Positions 1 to 7,182 of a stretch of 14,142 nucleotides of DNA are shown piece after piece. Both the position numbers and the translations under genes were made by a program. Below the pieces are notes generated by a model that saw only the letters and a program-made list of their open reading frames with translations, searched no databases and was not told where the DNA came from. The stretch's first letter is position 1. Each line of letters opens with the position of its first letter. This stretch comes from Kiritimatiellales bacterium (GTDB lineage Bacteria > Verrucomicrobiota > Kiritimatiellia > Kiritimatiellales > Pontiellaceae), in assembly GCA_030630445.1 (NCBI GenBank), contig DAOVNC010000044.1, positions 1 through 14,142 of the forward strand, given 5' to 3'.

Positions 1-612
1 GCCTGCCACGGCGAGGACCTCAATGGTCGCGGCAAGGTGGCGACGATGCTCGATCCGTTTCCGCGAGACTTTAGCAAGCACCAGTTTGTCGCCTCCTACG
101 AAACCCGATTCAAGGATTCCATCCGCGACGGGGTCAAGGGAACCGCCATGCCGACATGGAAGAGCATTCTCTCCGACGAGGAGATCGACAAGCTGATCGC
201 CTTCATCAAGGAGCGGAGCCTGGCGAACGCGAAGAGCTTCAAGCGCATGGAGGTTTCGCTTCCCAAAGCCGGTGATCCGGAGCGGTTGGATTATAAAGAA
301 AAGGGTATTGCACTGGTTCCCGGCGATCTGGACAGAGGCTACGAAGCGTTCCAGAAATTCTGCACCTCTTGCCACGGGAAGCTGGCCAATGGCAAAGGGC
401 CGAATGCCTACGCCCTGGAACACCCGCTTCCGCGCAATCTGATCAATAAGGAGTTCCTGAACCAGTCGGCCATCGACGACGAGCGCCTCTACCAGTCGAT
501 CCTGCTGGGTGTGGCCGGCACGCCGATGCCGTCGCACGACCACCTGAAGGACCAGACCATTCTGGACATCATTGCCTTCATCCGGGCGAACACCACCGAG
601 GAGCCCAAGTAA
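1..612 (+). CDS. Di-heme cytochrome c, 3' part (CcoP-like or other c-type electron carrier)
   Basis: The reading frame is open from base 1, so the start and the first cysteine of heme site 1 lie upstream. The first visible residues, A-C-H-G, are the end of a CxxCH motif. The second heme site is CTSCH at residues 121-125 of the visible part. Each heme domain has a plausible methionine axial ligand: GTAMP (Met50) and GTPMP (Met176). The protein therefore carries two covalent hemes and should act in the periplasm or on its membrane face. It ends one base into the ccoN start (TAATG), so the two are translationally coupled and it is probably the electron-donating subunit of the oxidase. Di-heme CcoP is usually encoded after ccoO, not before ccoN. 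An alternative is a cytochrome belonging to an upstream quinol:cytochrome c reductase. The N-terminal anchor or signal cannot be judged. Confidence 0.85.
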   Translation, partial: ACHGEDLNGRGKVATMLDPFPRDFSKHQFVASYETRFKDSIRDGVKGTAMPTWKSILSDEEIDKLIAFIKERSLANAKSFKRMEVSLPKAGDPERLDYKEKGIALVPGDLDRGYEAFQKFCTSCHGKLANGKGPNAYALEHPLPRNLINKEFLNQSAIDDERLYQSILLGVAGTPMPSHDHLKDQTILDIIAFIRANTTEEPK

Positions 613-1976
613 TGAAACAAGATACCGCTGCAAAAACCATGATCATTTCCTCGGTCCTTTTCTTTGGGCTGGCGCTGACGCTGGGGTTGCTAACCGCACT
701 GAAGTTTATTGCGCCGACGGTGGGGGAAATCGAATACCTCTCCTTGCCGCGCATGCGGATGCTGCACACCAACGTCAATCTGTATGCGTGGTTGCTACAG
801 GCCAATATGGGGATTCTGTTTTGGATTCTCCCCCGCATTCTGCACACAAAGCTTTTTTCCGAAAAGCTGGGCGTGGCAATGGCGGTGCTCTACAACCTCA
901 CGCTTCTTGGCGGGGCGGTCTGCATTGTTCTTGGCAAGGTTCAAAACGTGGAGTATGGCGAGCTCCCTCTGGTCATTGATATCCTGATCGTGATCTGCTG
1001 GGTCATGTTTGCCGTCAACGTATTCGGCACCGTGGCCATCCGCAAGGTGAAGTATCTCTACGTGTCCGTCTGGTATACGCTCGGTGCCGTGATCTGGACG
1101 ACCTTTGTCTACATCACCGGAAATATTATTACCGCGCTTCCGATGGTGACCGGGATTAACCAAGCCAACCTGAGCTGGTTCTTTGTCCACAACGCGGTCG
1201 GCCTGATCTTTACCCCGATGGGCGTGGCGATGGCCTACTACCTGATCCCGAAGCAGCTCAACACCCCGATCTATTCGCACAAGCTCAGCATGATTGGCTT
1301 CTGGGTCATCTCCTTTGTCTATGTCTGGACGGGCGCGCACCACATGATCCATGGCCCCATTTCCCACTGGCTGCAAACGGTGGCCATCATCTTCTCGTTC
1401 AGTCTCATCATCCCGGTCATCGCGGTGATCACCAACTTCTTCGGCACCTTTGCCACGGCACCGCGCTCGACACGCATGGACGGGCCCATCCCGAAATTGC
1501 TGATGATGGGGACGATCTACTACATTTTCACCTGTTTGCAAGGACCCTTCCAAGCCATCCGCGCGGTCAACGAAATCACCAGCAAAACCGACTGGGTGGT
1601 GGGCCACGCCCACATGGCCCTGTTCGGCGCATTCTCCTTCTACGCCATGGCCGGTATCTACTACATCGCGCCAAAACTGACCGGACGGGAACTCTATTCC
1701 AAAAAAATGGGCGACCTCCATTTCTGGATCATGACGCTTTCGAGCATCCCGTTCTTTGCCGTGCTGTGGATCTCCGGCGTCATTCAGGGCTTTGCGTGGC
1801 TGAATCCGGAAAACACCTTTGTGCAGACGCTCGCCGCGCTCAAGCACGCGCACGTGATGCGCCTGGTTACCGGTGGCGGCATCTTCGCGGCCTACGTCTT
1901 GTTCCTGTACAATGTATTGCAGACCTTCTTCGGGAAATATGCCGATGAAGCCGATGCCGAAACCATTTCCGAGTAG
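612..1976 (+). CDS. ccoN: cbb3-type cytochrome c oxidase catalytic subunit I (CcoN)
   Basis: Encodes 454 residues with about 12 hydrophobic segments. It is the heme-copper subunit that reduces O2 to water at a heme b3-CuB centre and pumps protons across the inner membrane. The metal ligands of the C-type oxidase family are all visible: His52 (HTNVN) and His334 for low-spin heme b, His332 for heme b3 (GHAHM), and His193, His243 and His244 (GAHH) for CuB. Tyr237 sits where the family has the tyrosine cross-linked to the CuB histidine. Spacing between these residues agrees with known CcoN proteins as I remember them. The length is slightly below the usual 470-540 because the termini are short. 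The start overlaps the preceding cytochrome stop by one base, and ccoO follows after 9 bases, so this is one operon. Assignment is very secure. Confidence 0.97.
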   Translation: MKQDTAAKTMIISSVLFFGLALTLGLLTALKFIAPTVGEIEYLSLPRMRMLHTNVNLYAWLLQANMGILFWILPRILHTKLFSEKLGVAMAVLYNLTLLGGAVCIVLGKVQNVEYGELPLVIDILIVICWVMFAVNVFGTVAIRKVKYLYVSVWYTLGAVIWTTFVYITGNIITALPMVTGINQANLSWFFVHNAVGLIFTPMGVAMAYYLIPKQLNTPIYSHKLSMIGFWVISFVYVWTGAHHMIHGPISHWLQTVAIIFSFSLIIPVIAVITNFFGTFATAPRSTRMDGPIPKLLMMGTIYYIFTCLQGPFQAIRAVNEITSKTDWVVGHAHMALFGAFSFYAMAGIYYIAPKLTGRELYSKKMGDLHFWIMTLSSIPFFAVLWISGVIQGFAWLNPENTFVQTLAALKHAHVMRLVTGGGIFAAYVLFLYNVLQTFFGKYADEADAETISE

Positions 1977-1985
1977 GGGGATTGA

Positions 1986-2576
1986 ATGAAGAAACCAGAC
2001 ATTGAAAAAAGCCTGATCTTAACCGCGCTCGGAGCCTTCCTTATTTTTGCCGTGGGTGCCGTGATGACCACCATCGTTCCGCCGATGGTCGATAAAAGTT
2101 TTTGGGACGCCGGCGAACACGACGTGCATGAATACACCGAGCAGGAACTGCGTGGCATTGCGATCTACAAGAGCCAGGGCTGCGTCTATTGCCATACCCA
2201 GCAGGTCCGCAAGCTCGCCTCCGACCAGCGCCGCTACGGCTGGCGGCTCGTCGAAGCCCCCGCTTCCGAATCGTGGGAATACGTCAACGACAAAGACCAT
2301 TTCCTCGGCACCAAGCGCACGGGCCCCGACCTCGCCCGCGTCGGCGGAAAGTATTCCTCCGAATGGCACTGGGCGCACTTCAAGGATCCGCGCAACATGG
2401 GCGAGAAATTCGAGTCGCCCAACGGGGCGTACCAGTCCGCCTCCATCATGCCGTCGTTCAAATATTTGAGCGACGACGAGATCAAGGATCTCACCGCCTA
2501 CATCCAGACGCTCGGCCGCAACAAGAACTGGCGCAAGGATGCCGATGGAAATCCGTTGAACGACTACGAACAATAG
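1986..2576 (+). CDS. ccoO: cbb3-type cytochrome c oxidase mono-heme subunit II (CcoO)
   Basis: Encodes 196 residues. An N-terminal membrane anchor (about residues 9-30) is followed by a periplasmic cytochrome c domain with one heme site, C66-V-Y-C69-H70, in the typical CcoO context CVYCHTQQVR. The likely axial methionine is Met155 (IMPSF). CcoO relays electrons from the di-heme cytochrome to the heme b / heme b3 centre of CcoN. The GGGGGA stretch at 1976-1981, just after the ccoN stop, is the ribosome binding site and supports ATG 1986. The length is near the family norm of about 200. It lies 9 bases after ccoN and 18 bases before the small membrane protein gene. Confidence 0.96.
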   Translation: MKKPDIEKSLILTALGAFLIFAVGAVMTTIVPPMVDKSFWDAGEHDVHEYTEQELRGIAIYKSQGCVYCHTQQVRKLASDQRRYGWRLVEAPASESWEYVNDKDHFLGTKRTGPDLARVGGKYSSEWHWAHFKDPRNMGEKFESPNGAYQSASIMPSFKYLSDDEIKDLTAYIQTLGRNKNWRKDADGNPLNDYEQ

Positions 2577-2594
2577 CCCCGCGAGGAACCCGCC

Positions 2595-2741
2595 ATGAGC
2601 GAAAACAAAAACGAAGACATGCTCGAAACCACCACCGAGATCAAGCAGGGCCACGCCGGAATCGGCAAGTTCAACATTGCCGTGCAGATTGTCCTCACCA
2701 TCGTCTGCATCGTCTACCTCATCTTGCACTTCAAGCCCTGA
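2595..2741 (+). CDS. Small single-helix membrane protein in the ccoQ position
   Basis: Encodes 48 residues, below common gene-caller cut-offs. GAGGA at 2583-2587 is a well-spaced ribosome binding site for ATG 2595. The first 25 residues are polar and charged (Glu, Lys, Thr-rich). Residues about 27-45 form one hydrophobic helix rich in Val, Ile and Leu, ending in HFKP. That layout fits a small accessory subunit of the inner membrane with its polar tail on one side. The position directly after ccoO is where ccoQ (a small subunit that stabilises the complex) normally lies, but I see no diagnostic CcoQ residues. It could also be a CcoH-like or lineage-specific subunit. The gene sits in the operon, 18 bases after ccoO and 24 bases before the CcoG-like gene. 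Confidence 0.72.
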   Translation: MSENKNEDMLETTTEIKQGHAGIGKFNIAVQIVLTIVCIVYLILHFKP

Positions 2742-2751
2742 CGGGGTCGAC

Positions 2752-2769
2752 ATGCAGCTCGGAAAATGA
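2752..2769 (+). other. Possible 5-codon minicistron coupled to the CcoG-like start
   Basis: ATG at 2752 begins a reading frame for MQLGK and stops at TGA 2767-2769, overlapping the ATG of the CcoG-like gene (2766) as ATGA. The ACGGGG stretch at 2741-2746 is better placed for ATG 2752 than for ATG 2766. This suggests translation re-initiation. It may be chance, but a similar arrangement occurs before the DsbD_2 gene. Confidence 0.3.
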
Positions 2770-3518
2770 CGAAGTCAAAATACTCCAAGCGCCGCCGGAT
2801 CATCCAAGGCATCAGCCTTGTACTTCTTTTGAGCATCCCGCTGCGGTTCGTCTGCTTCGATCTCGACAACGAATGCCTGCGGGTATTCGGCAAGGACTTT
2901 GGGCTGGCCAACATGTTCTATCCGCTCTTCCTGATCGTTGGACTTCTGATGTATGTGCTCTATCTCTCCATGAAGAAGGGCCGCATCTTCTGCTCACACC
3001 TGTGCCCCATGCACATGTTCCTCGAAACCGTCAACAGCCCCAGGTCCAAGGTGTCCGAAACCCGAGCGATCAAGGTTTGGATCTGGGCGGTTCTGTGGTC
3101 GCTCTTTTTAACCGAGGTCATCCTCTCGTTTTTCCAACCGCTGGACAACCAACTGCGCTTGATGGCTTCCGGAAATCTTCCGGTCATTGGGGTTTCCATC
3201 GCGCTGATGGCCGGTTTCATGGGCCTCTTCGTTCACTATCAGGAACACTTCTGCAAGAAAGGATGCCCCTATGCGTTGATCCAGATGCTGCTGCAGTCCG
3301 ACCGCACCCGCACCATGCAGTTTTCCAACCCCGAAAAAACCTGCACCAACTGCCGAGGCTGCGACGACATCTGCCCATTCAACCTTCGTGCCCGTTTTGA
3401 GAGTACAGGCCACGACTGCACCAACTGCAACCTCTGCGCCGAGGCCTGCACCACCGAGCTAGGGCAGGGCAACACCCTCTTCCATCTCATCGATCCTGCC
3501 CTAGTTGAGATGAAATAG
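2766..3518 (+). CDS. CcoG/NapH-like membrane-bound polyferredoxin, short form
   Basis: Encodes 250 residues. Hydrophobic segments lie at about 13-30, 50-68, 104-124 and 138-156. Two CxxxCP motifs (C76-C80-P and C163-C167-P) mark the NapH/CcoG/RdxA family. Two 4Fe-4S ferredoxin motifs follow near the C-terminus: C193/C196/C199 with C203-P, and C218/C221/C224 with C228. CcoG is thought to act in Cu(II) reduction during assembly of cbb3 oxidase, and its place after ccoNO supports that role. Classical CcoG is about 450-480 residues with a C-terminal immunoglobulin-like domain. This protein ends just after the second cluster, so in domain content it is closer to NapH. The start at 2766 has no good ribosome binding site of its own. 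A 5-codon minicistron (ATG 2752) ends in ATGA across this start. Confidence 0.88.
   Translation: MTKSKYSKRRRIIQGISLVLLLSIPLRFVCFDLDNECLRVFGKDFGLANMFYPLFLIVGLLMYVLYLSMKKGRIFCSHLCPMHMFLETVNSPRSKVSETRAIKVWIWAVLWSLFLTEVILSFFQPLDNQLRLMASGNLPVIGVSIALMAGFMGLFVHYQEHFCKKGCPYALIQMLLQSDRTRTMQFSNPEKTCTNCRGCDDICPFNLRARFESTGHDCTNCNLCAEACTTELGQGNTLFHLIDPALVEMK
3459..3504 (+). repeat. 10-bp perfect inverted repeat inside the 3' end of the CcoG-like gene
   Basis: CTAGGGCAGG at 3459-3468 and its exact reverse complement CCTGCCCTAG at 3495-3504 enclose a 26-base loop, ending 14 bases before the gene stop. Each arm includes a CTA leucine codon. It could fold in the operon mRNA near its 3' end. No U-run follows, so it is not a standard terminator. 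Confidence 0.45.
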
Positions 3519-3590
3519 TCAGGCAACCCTTGCATCTCCATGAAACCTAAATGCATCATGTCGCTTAGCTATTGGTGTGAGTTTTAATTT

Positions 3591-3597
3591 AGGGGAA
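3591..3597 (+). promoter_or_regulatory. Ribosome binding site of the 914-residue secreted protein
   Basis: AGGGGAA lies 4 bases before ATG 3602 and fixes the start. The same TTTAGGGGAA context precedes trpS at 12694-12703. Confidence 0.7.
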
Positions 3598-3601
3598 ATA
3601 C

Positions 3602-6346
3602 ATGAAAAAGTGGGTCTGTTGTTTGGGATTGGTTTTGTTTGCGGGAACGGTCGGTGCAAAGCCGGAGTCTGTTTTGGAGTTTCAGGCGGGTGTTGGGCAG
3701 TGGCTTGAATCCCACTCTGGTTTGGCTGGAACCAACGAAACCTACGATACCCTAACCACGCTGGGTATTTTCAATGTGGTTGTTTCCGTGCTGGTGGATG
3801 AAGGGAAGATCGCCGTTTTTGCAAAAGTTGATACCGATCTTCCCGATGCCCGTACAACATGGTTGAGCCAAACAAACCTGATTCAGTTAGAGTCGGTTTC
3901 GGAGAATGAGTTTAAGTGGGTTCCCTCCGAGAAAAAGAACTCTCTGGGTGAATTAATCCCAACCAATAGCGTATGGATTCGGTTTTCCGGCAGTACGGTT
4001 TTGATTGCGGACAAGGAACACTTTTCATCGGCCAATGCGTTGGAATCCGGGATATCCGGGAACAGCTTGCTGCAAGCCTCGATTCGTCTGGCCCCTTTAC
4101 TGGATCCGCTTTTTGTTGCGGCTGAAAAAATAGTCGATGCTCAGGAGGAAGGGTTTGGCAAAGCGATCATGGCGAGCATGCTGGGGACGTTGAAAACGTC
4201 GGCGCAATCTATTCAAGACATGCCCGGCGTATCATTCAACATCGTGGCCTCGGAGCCGGATGTGCGTAACATGGTGCTGACCCTGACGTATGACCGTGCG
4301 GACACCGTTGCCGACACCCAAGCCTTCTTCGCCGATTCCGCCGATGCGTGGAAAAACCCGAAGATATCGAAAAAACAACTGGGTTTGGCTGGCCTTGTCG
4401 ATACGCCCTACTTTCAGGAGATCATTTTAAATGGAAGCGAATTGCAGTTTGTCTACGAATGGCCAGCTACCGATGATGCTGCATTGTTGGAGATTGTTGG
4501 GCAGGCAACGGTAGGGAGTCTGTTTAGCTTCGGTGATTCCACCGCTTTCCCTCTCCATCTGGAAGAAACCATGGATGCGCCGAACATGGGGAAGGGTGAG
4601 GGGTTTGATGTCGTGCAATTTAAAAAGGATTTTAGGGACTCACTGTTTTTTAATTATAGTTGGAATGCGCACGTTGACCTTGTTGTGGATTGTTTGGATA
4701 TTCCGAACGTCGATCTACTATCCGCAACGCTCACCAATGTGTGTGTGCTGGGAACCAATGGCGTGGAGATTACGCGTCAAAAACGACCGGGAAGTTTTAG
4801 GTTTGATTCGACTAAAAAGTCGGCCGCGATTTCCCTGCAAATCGAGAAGGATGGTCCGAAAGCCAAGACGGCCTCATTCACGATCGAACTCAAGGTGCCA
4901 ACCGCCGTTGAGAAATACACCTTGACGAAAAAGAACCCTCTGATGGAATCTGGCGACACGGGGTGCTGCTTGATCGCCATGAGCAATTCGGTGATTAACC
5001 TCCGCTCAAAAGGGCTTTCGTTGAGAGAGGCAAAAGTCTACGCGCTTAATGCGGAAGGGAAATATCTAAAACGAGGCGGCGCATCCTGGTCGGAATCGAA
5101 TTATCGTGGCGAATACAAGGGAACGCCCGCAACGGTCGCGTTGGTTTTCCCGGTCACAACCGAGTCCATCACGCTCGATTTCAAGGATATGGCCGTGGAA
5201 AAGAAGGATAAACTCAAAATGCCTTCAAGTCCCACGAACAGCGTCGTGACGCGCTACTCCATGGAACCCCTGAAAACCTATGCCGATCCGGACCTGGAAG
5301 CGATTGCCGCAAGCTCCATGACCTATGTCACGAATGCGGGTTGGAACAAACTTCAATTCCCCAATCCTACCGGGGTTGAACCCGATCATGTTTCGATGAA
5401 ATCCTATTTGACCGGTGTGGATGGGGTGATTGGCCGAGGGGGACGTTCGGGGTATTATACCGCCGACCATTTTTATTGGGATCTCAAGCAGACCAATATC
5501 CTAAATTCGGCGTCCGCCATTTTCGGCGAGGTTGAGGGGTGGTTTTGGTCGGGGGTCGGTACCTATTCCGCAAACCTTTCGACCAACCCGGTTCCGCTTA
5601 TTCCCGGCCACGAGCTACCCGCCGTATCAGTGGAGCACAATGTGGTGTGGATCGAAAAAGACCCGGATGGCAAAGTGCTGGATATCCAGGCATTTGATGC
5701 AACGGGACGCCGCTTAAAAAAAGACAATCGGACAGGTTGGAAGAATAGCAGTACCGGGTATTTTTTCTGGGGGATGCCGAGTCGGGTAATGGTTACATAT
5801 GCATCGTCAAAGGAAAGCGTTGTCGTCCCCTTTGAAATCGAGCTAAAGGAGGGCGGGCTGGAAGCGATTCCCGCTGCCCGCGAAAAAATACCAACCTTCG
5901 ATGAAACGCTGGCGTTTGTGAAGGAGGTTGGTAAGAAGGCCAATAGGAATTACGGAAATCTCCTGTCTGCCTGCTACTATGCCTCTAATTCAAATAAAGA
6001 ACCCATGGCAAAAATTCCGTTGGAAGTGGCTCAGTCTGATCCGGTCGGCGCAGCTGTTTTTGGCTACGAATCCAAACCCTTCAAGGGATATTTCTTTCAG
6101 AAAGTCCTGACGGATAGGGACGCGAAAAAAGAGTCGACGAAAAAAAGCCATGCTTGGTCGGGAGGGGAGTTCGAGGCCACCAGCGATAGCGGGCTCCTTC
6201 TGGCTACGCCTATCGACAAAAAGAACCCCAGCATTTTAATTCGCTGGGGCAATGTGCATGTCAATTACAACGATTGCTCGACGCTGGAGCAGATTCCATC
6301 ACAAACCTCCGACCTCGTCGCGGCCGGATGGATCGAGGTTGAGTAG
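3602..6346 (+). CDS. Secreted protein of unknown function, 914 residues, with repeated beta-rich domain
   Basis: I do not recognise a named family. Residues 1-19 form a classical signal peptide (MKKW, hydrophobic core, VGA before Lys20) with no lipobox, so the product should be periplasmic or secreted. Residues about 20-330 include alternating beta-type stretches and a segment around Trp118-Val140 (NSVWIRFSGSTVLIADKEHF). Three later stretches look related: about 381-435, 479-530 and 694-750. Each starts with a short strand, then a turn with N/T-x-G (NGVEI, AEGKYLKRG, ATGRRLKKD), and ends in a hydrophobic strand pattern such as FTIELKVP or FEIELKEG. No transmembrane anchor, catalytic motif or C-terminal sorting signal is evident. 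It begins 83 bases after the CcoG-like gene with its own strong ribosome binding site, so it is probably a separate unit placed inside the cco region. Base composition is lower in GC than in the cco genes. Confidence 0.85.
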   Translation: MKKWVCCLGLVLFAGTVGAKPESVLEFQAGVGQWLESHSGLAGTNETYDTLTTLGIFNVVVSVLVDEGKIAVFAKVDTDLPDARTTWLSQTNLIQLESVSENEFKWVPSEKKNSLGELIPTNSVWIRFSGSTVLIADKEHFSSANALESGISGNSLLQASIRLAPLLDPLFVAAEKIVDAQEEGFGKAIMASMLGTLKTSAQSIQDMPGVSFNIVASEPDVRNMVLTLTYDRADTVADTQAFFADSADAWKNPKISKKQLGLAGLVDTPYFQEIILNGSELQFVYEWPATDDAALLEIVGQATVGSLFSFGDSTAFPLHLEETMDAPNMGKGEGFDVVQFKKDFRDSLFFNYSWNAHVDLVVDCLDIPNVDLLSATLTNVCVLGTNGVEITRQKRPGSFRFDSTKKSAAISLQIEKDGPKAKTASFTIELKVPTAVEKYTLTKKNPLMESGDTGCCLIAMSNSVINLRSKGLSLREAKVYALNAEGKYLKRGGASWSESNYRGEYKGTPATVALVFPVTTESITLDFKDMAVEKKDKLKMPSSPTNSVVTRYSMEPLKTYADPDLEAIAASSMTYVTNAGWNKLQFPNPTGVEPDHVSMKSYLTGVDGVIGRGGRSGYYTADHFYWDLKQTNILNSASAIFGEVEGWFWSGVGTYSANLSTNPVPLIPGHELPAVSVEHNVVWIEKDPDGKVLDIQAFDATGRRLKKDNRTGWKNSSTGYFFWGMPSRVMVTYASSKESVVVPFEIELKEGGLEAIPAAREKIPTFDETLAFVKEVGKKANRNYGNLLSACYYASNSNKEPMAKIPLEVAQSDPVGAAVFGYESKPFKGYFFQKVLTDRDAKKESTKKSHAWSGGEFEATSDSGLLLATPIDKKNPSILIRWGNVHVNYNDCSTLEQIPSQTSDLVAAGWIEVE

Positions 6347-6458
6347 GCGCTTGGATTCGAAGTTCCGGACGGGAGGTTGTTCCGTTGTTGTTTTGCTCGG
6401 AGCCATCACAGTAGTGGCGGATTTGCCGGTTCAGCCTGCGCTGGCGGCTGGCAGAGTT

Positions 6459-6493
6459 GTGTAGGAACGCTTCACCCCGTAGGAGAAAGCGTT
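6459..6493. repeat. 35-bp hairpin repeat, copy 1
   Basis: This 35-base sequence matches 10273-10307 at 33 of 35 positions. It contains AACGCTT and AAGCGTT as perfect 7-bp arms around an inner C-run/G-run stem, so it can fold as a hairpin. This copy lies in the 216-base gap between the 914-residue gene and the antitoxin gene. A second imperfect palindrome, CTTTGGAAATTTCAAAG (6498-6514), follows directly and could be an operator for the toxin-antitoxin pair, but that is a guess. Nothing else in the gap (6347-6562) is recognisable. Confidence 0.75.
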
Positions 6494-6549
6494 TGGACTT
6501 TGGAAATTTCAAAGACGGATATGAACCGCTAATTTTCCGTCGAGTTGGC

Positions 6550-6555
6550 AAGGAG
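6550..6555 (+). promoter_or_regulatory. Ribosome binding site that decides the antitoxin start
   Basis: AAGGAG lies 7 bases before ATG 6563, an optimal match and spacing. It argues against the earlier in-frame start at 6545, which lies upstream of the site. Confidence 0.85.
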
Positions 6556-6562
6556 ATATACC

Positions 6563-6781
6563 ATGCAAATAGCGCTCCCATTGAAAAAGATGACCACACA
6601 AGACAAGTTGCGGGCGCTCGGGGAAATCTGGGACGACCTTGCGCACAATCCAGATCAGGTTCCCGACCCGGCTTGGCACGGGGAAGAGCTGAAAGCCCGC
6701 GAAGAGCGGCTAACCAAAGGCTTAACCCATTTCAGCGATTGGGCTGAGGCGAAGCAAAGGATTCGCGAGCAAACCCGATGA
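6563..6781 (+). CDS. RelB-like antitoxin (addiction module component family)
   Basis: Encodes 72 residues beginning MQIALPLKKMTTQDKLRAL, with the pattern typical of the short 'putative addiction module component' antitoxins: LRALGEIWDDL, then an acidic, proline-containing stretch (DQVPDPAWHGEEL), then a helical C-terminus ending in FSDWAEAKQRIREQ. In this family the protein binds and neutralises a RelE/ParE toxin encoded next to it and helps repress the operon. Its stop overlaps the toxin start (ATGA at 6778-6781), the usual coupled arrangement. The frame is intact and has an optimal ribosome binding site, although the partner toxin is interrupted. Start 6563 was chosen from that site. Confidence 0.88.
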   Translation: MQIALPLKKMTTQDKLRALGEIWDDLAHNPDQVPDPAWHGEELKAREERLTKGLTHFSDWAEAKQRIREQTR

Positions 6782-7068
6782 AGATCCAAATCCTTCATGA
6801 CGCGGAGTTGGATCTGCTGGATGGGTACAGGTTCTACGAAATGTAGGTTCCGGGGTTGGAGGACTACTTCATCGATTCGCTCTATGCCGAAATCGATTCC
6901 CTGCAACTCTACGCGGGGGCGCATGAAATACGTTTTGGCTACCATCGACTTTTGGTGCGCCGATTTCCTTTTGCGGTTTTCTATCGAATTAAAGAAGACC
7001 TTATCGAAGTCTGGGCCATTCTCGATTGTCGGCAGGATCCAGAAAAGACCGAAAAGCGGATCTCGTGA
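6778..7068 (+). pseudogene. RelE/ParE-type toxin interrupted by an amber codon
   Basis: The frame starts at ATG 6778, overlapping the antitoxin stop. It reads MKIQILHDAELDLLDGYRFYEM, meets TAG at 6844-6846 (codon 23), and continues in the same frame as VPGLEDYFIDSLYAEIDSL to the TGA at 7066-7068. Without the TAG it would be a complete protein of about 96 residues with hallmarks of the family: an early helix with RFYE, GLxDYFxDSL, an HRLLVRRFPFAVFYRI core strand pair and a final VWAILDCRQDPE. Relatives often have Gln after this position, so a single CAG-to-TAG change is the simplest explanation. The rest of the frame is undamaged, implying a recent loss. A shorter protein from TTG 6856 is possible but would lack the first strand and helix. 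Readthrough or suppression cannot be ruled out. Confidence 0.8.
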
Positions 7069-7167
7069 CCGCGAGAAATCGATCTTGGCAAAATCCCGGC
7101 CGCACCGATCCGTTGCTTTTATTAATCCGTTGCAAAAATTGAATTCCCCGGAAATGGTGATAGAGTA

Positions 7168-7182
7168 ATGCGCGAATTATGA
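7168..7182 (+). other. Possible 4-codon minicistron coupled to the DsbD_2 gene start
   Basis: ATG 7168 begins M-R-E-L and ends at TGA 7180-7182, overlapping ATG 7179 as ATGA. GGTGA at 7156-7160 is spaced 7 bases from ATG 7168, but 18 bases from ATG 7179. Ribosomes may therefore load at the minicistron and re-initiate. Confidence 0.3.

Noticed and set aside
795..1853. Long open frame (352 codons) on the - strand inside ccoN
   Set aside because: It is opposite ccoN, has a skewed charged composition and no hydrophobic or family pattern. It is a shadow of GC-rich third positions.
2189..3400. 403-codon + strand frame across ccoO, the small gene and the CcoG-like gene
   Set aside because: It overlaps three well-supported genes in another frame and is rich in Arg, Pro and His, as expected from a shifted frame.
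3519..3601. Sigma-70 promoter before the 914-residue gene
   Set aside because: Hexamer-like stretches (TTGCAT, TTTAAT) occur, but none are spaced 16-18 bases from a matching partner.
6797..7168. 123-codon frame overlapping the toxin remnant
   Set aside because: It is an alternative frame of the toxin region. The toxin motifs are in the frame starting at 6778.
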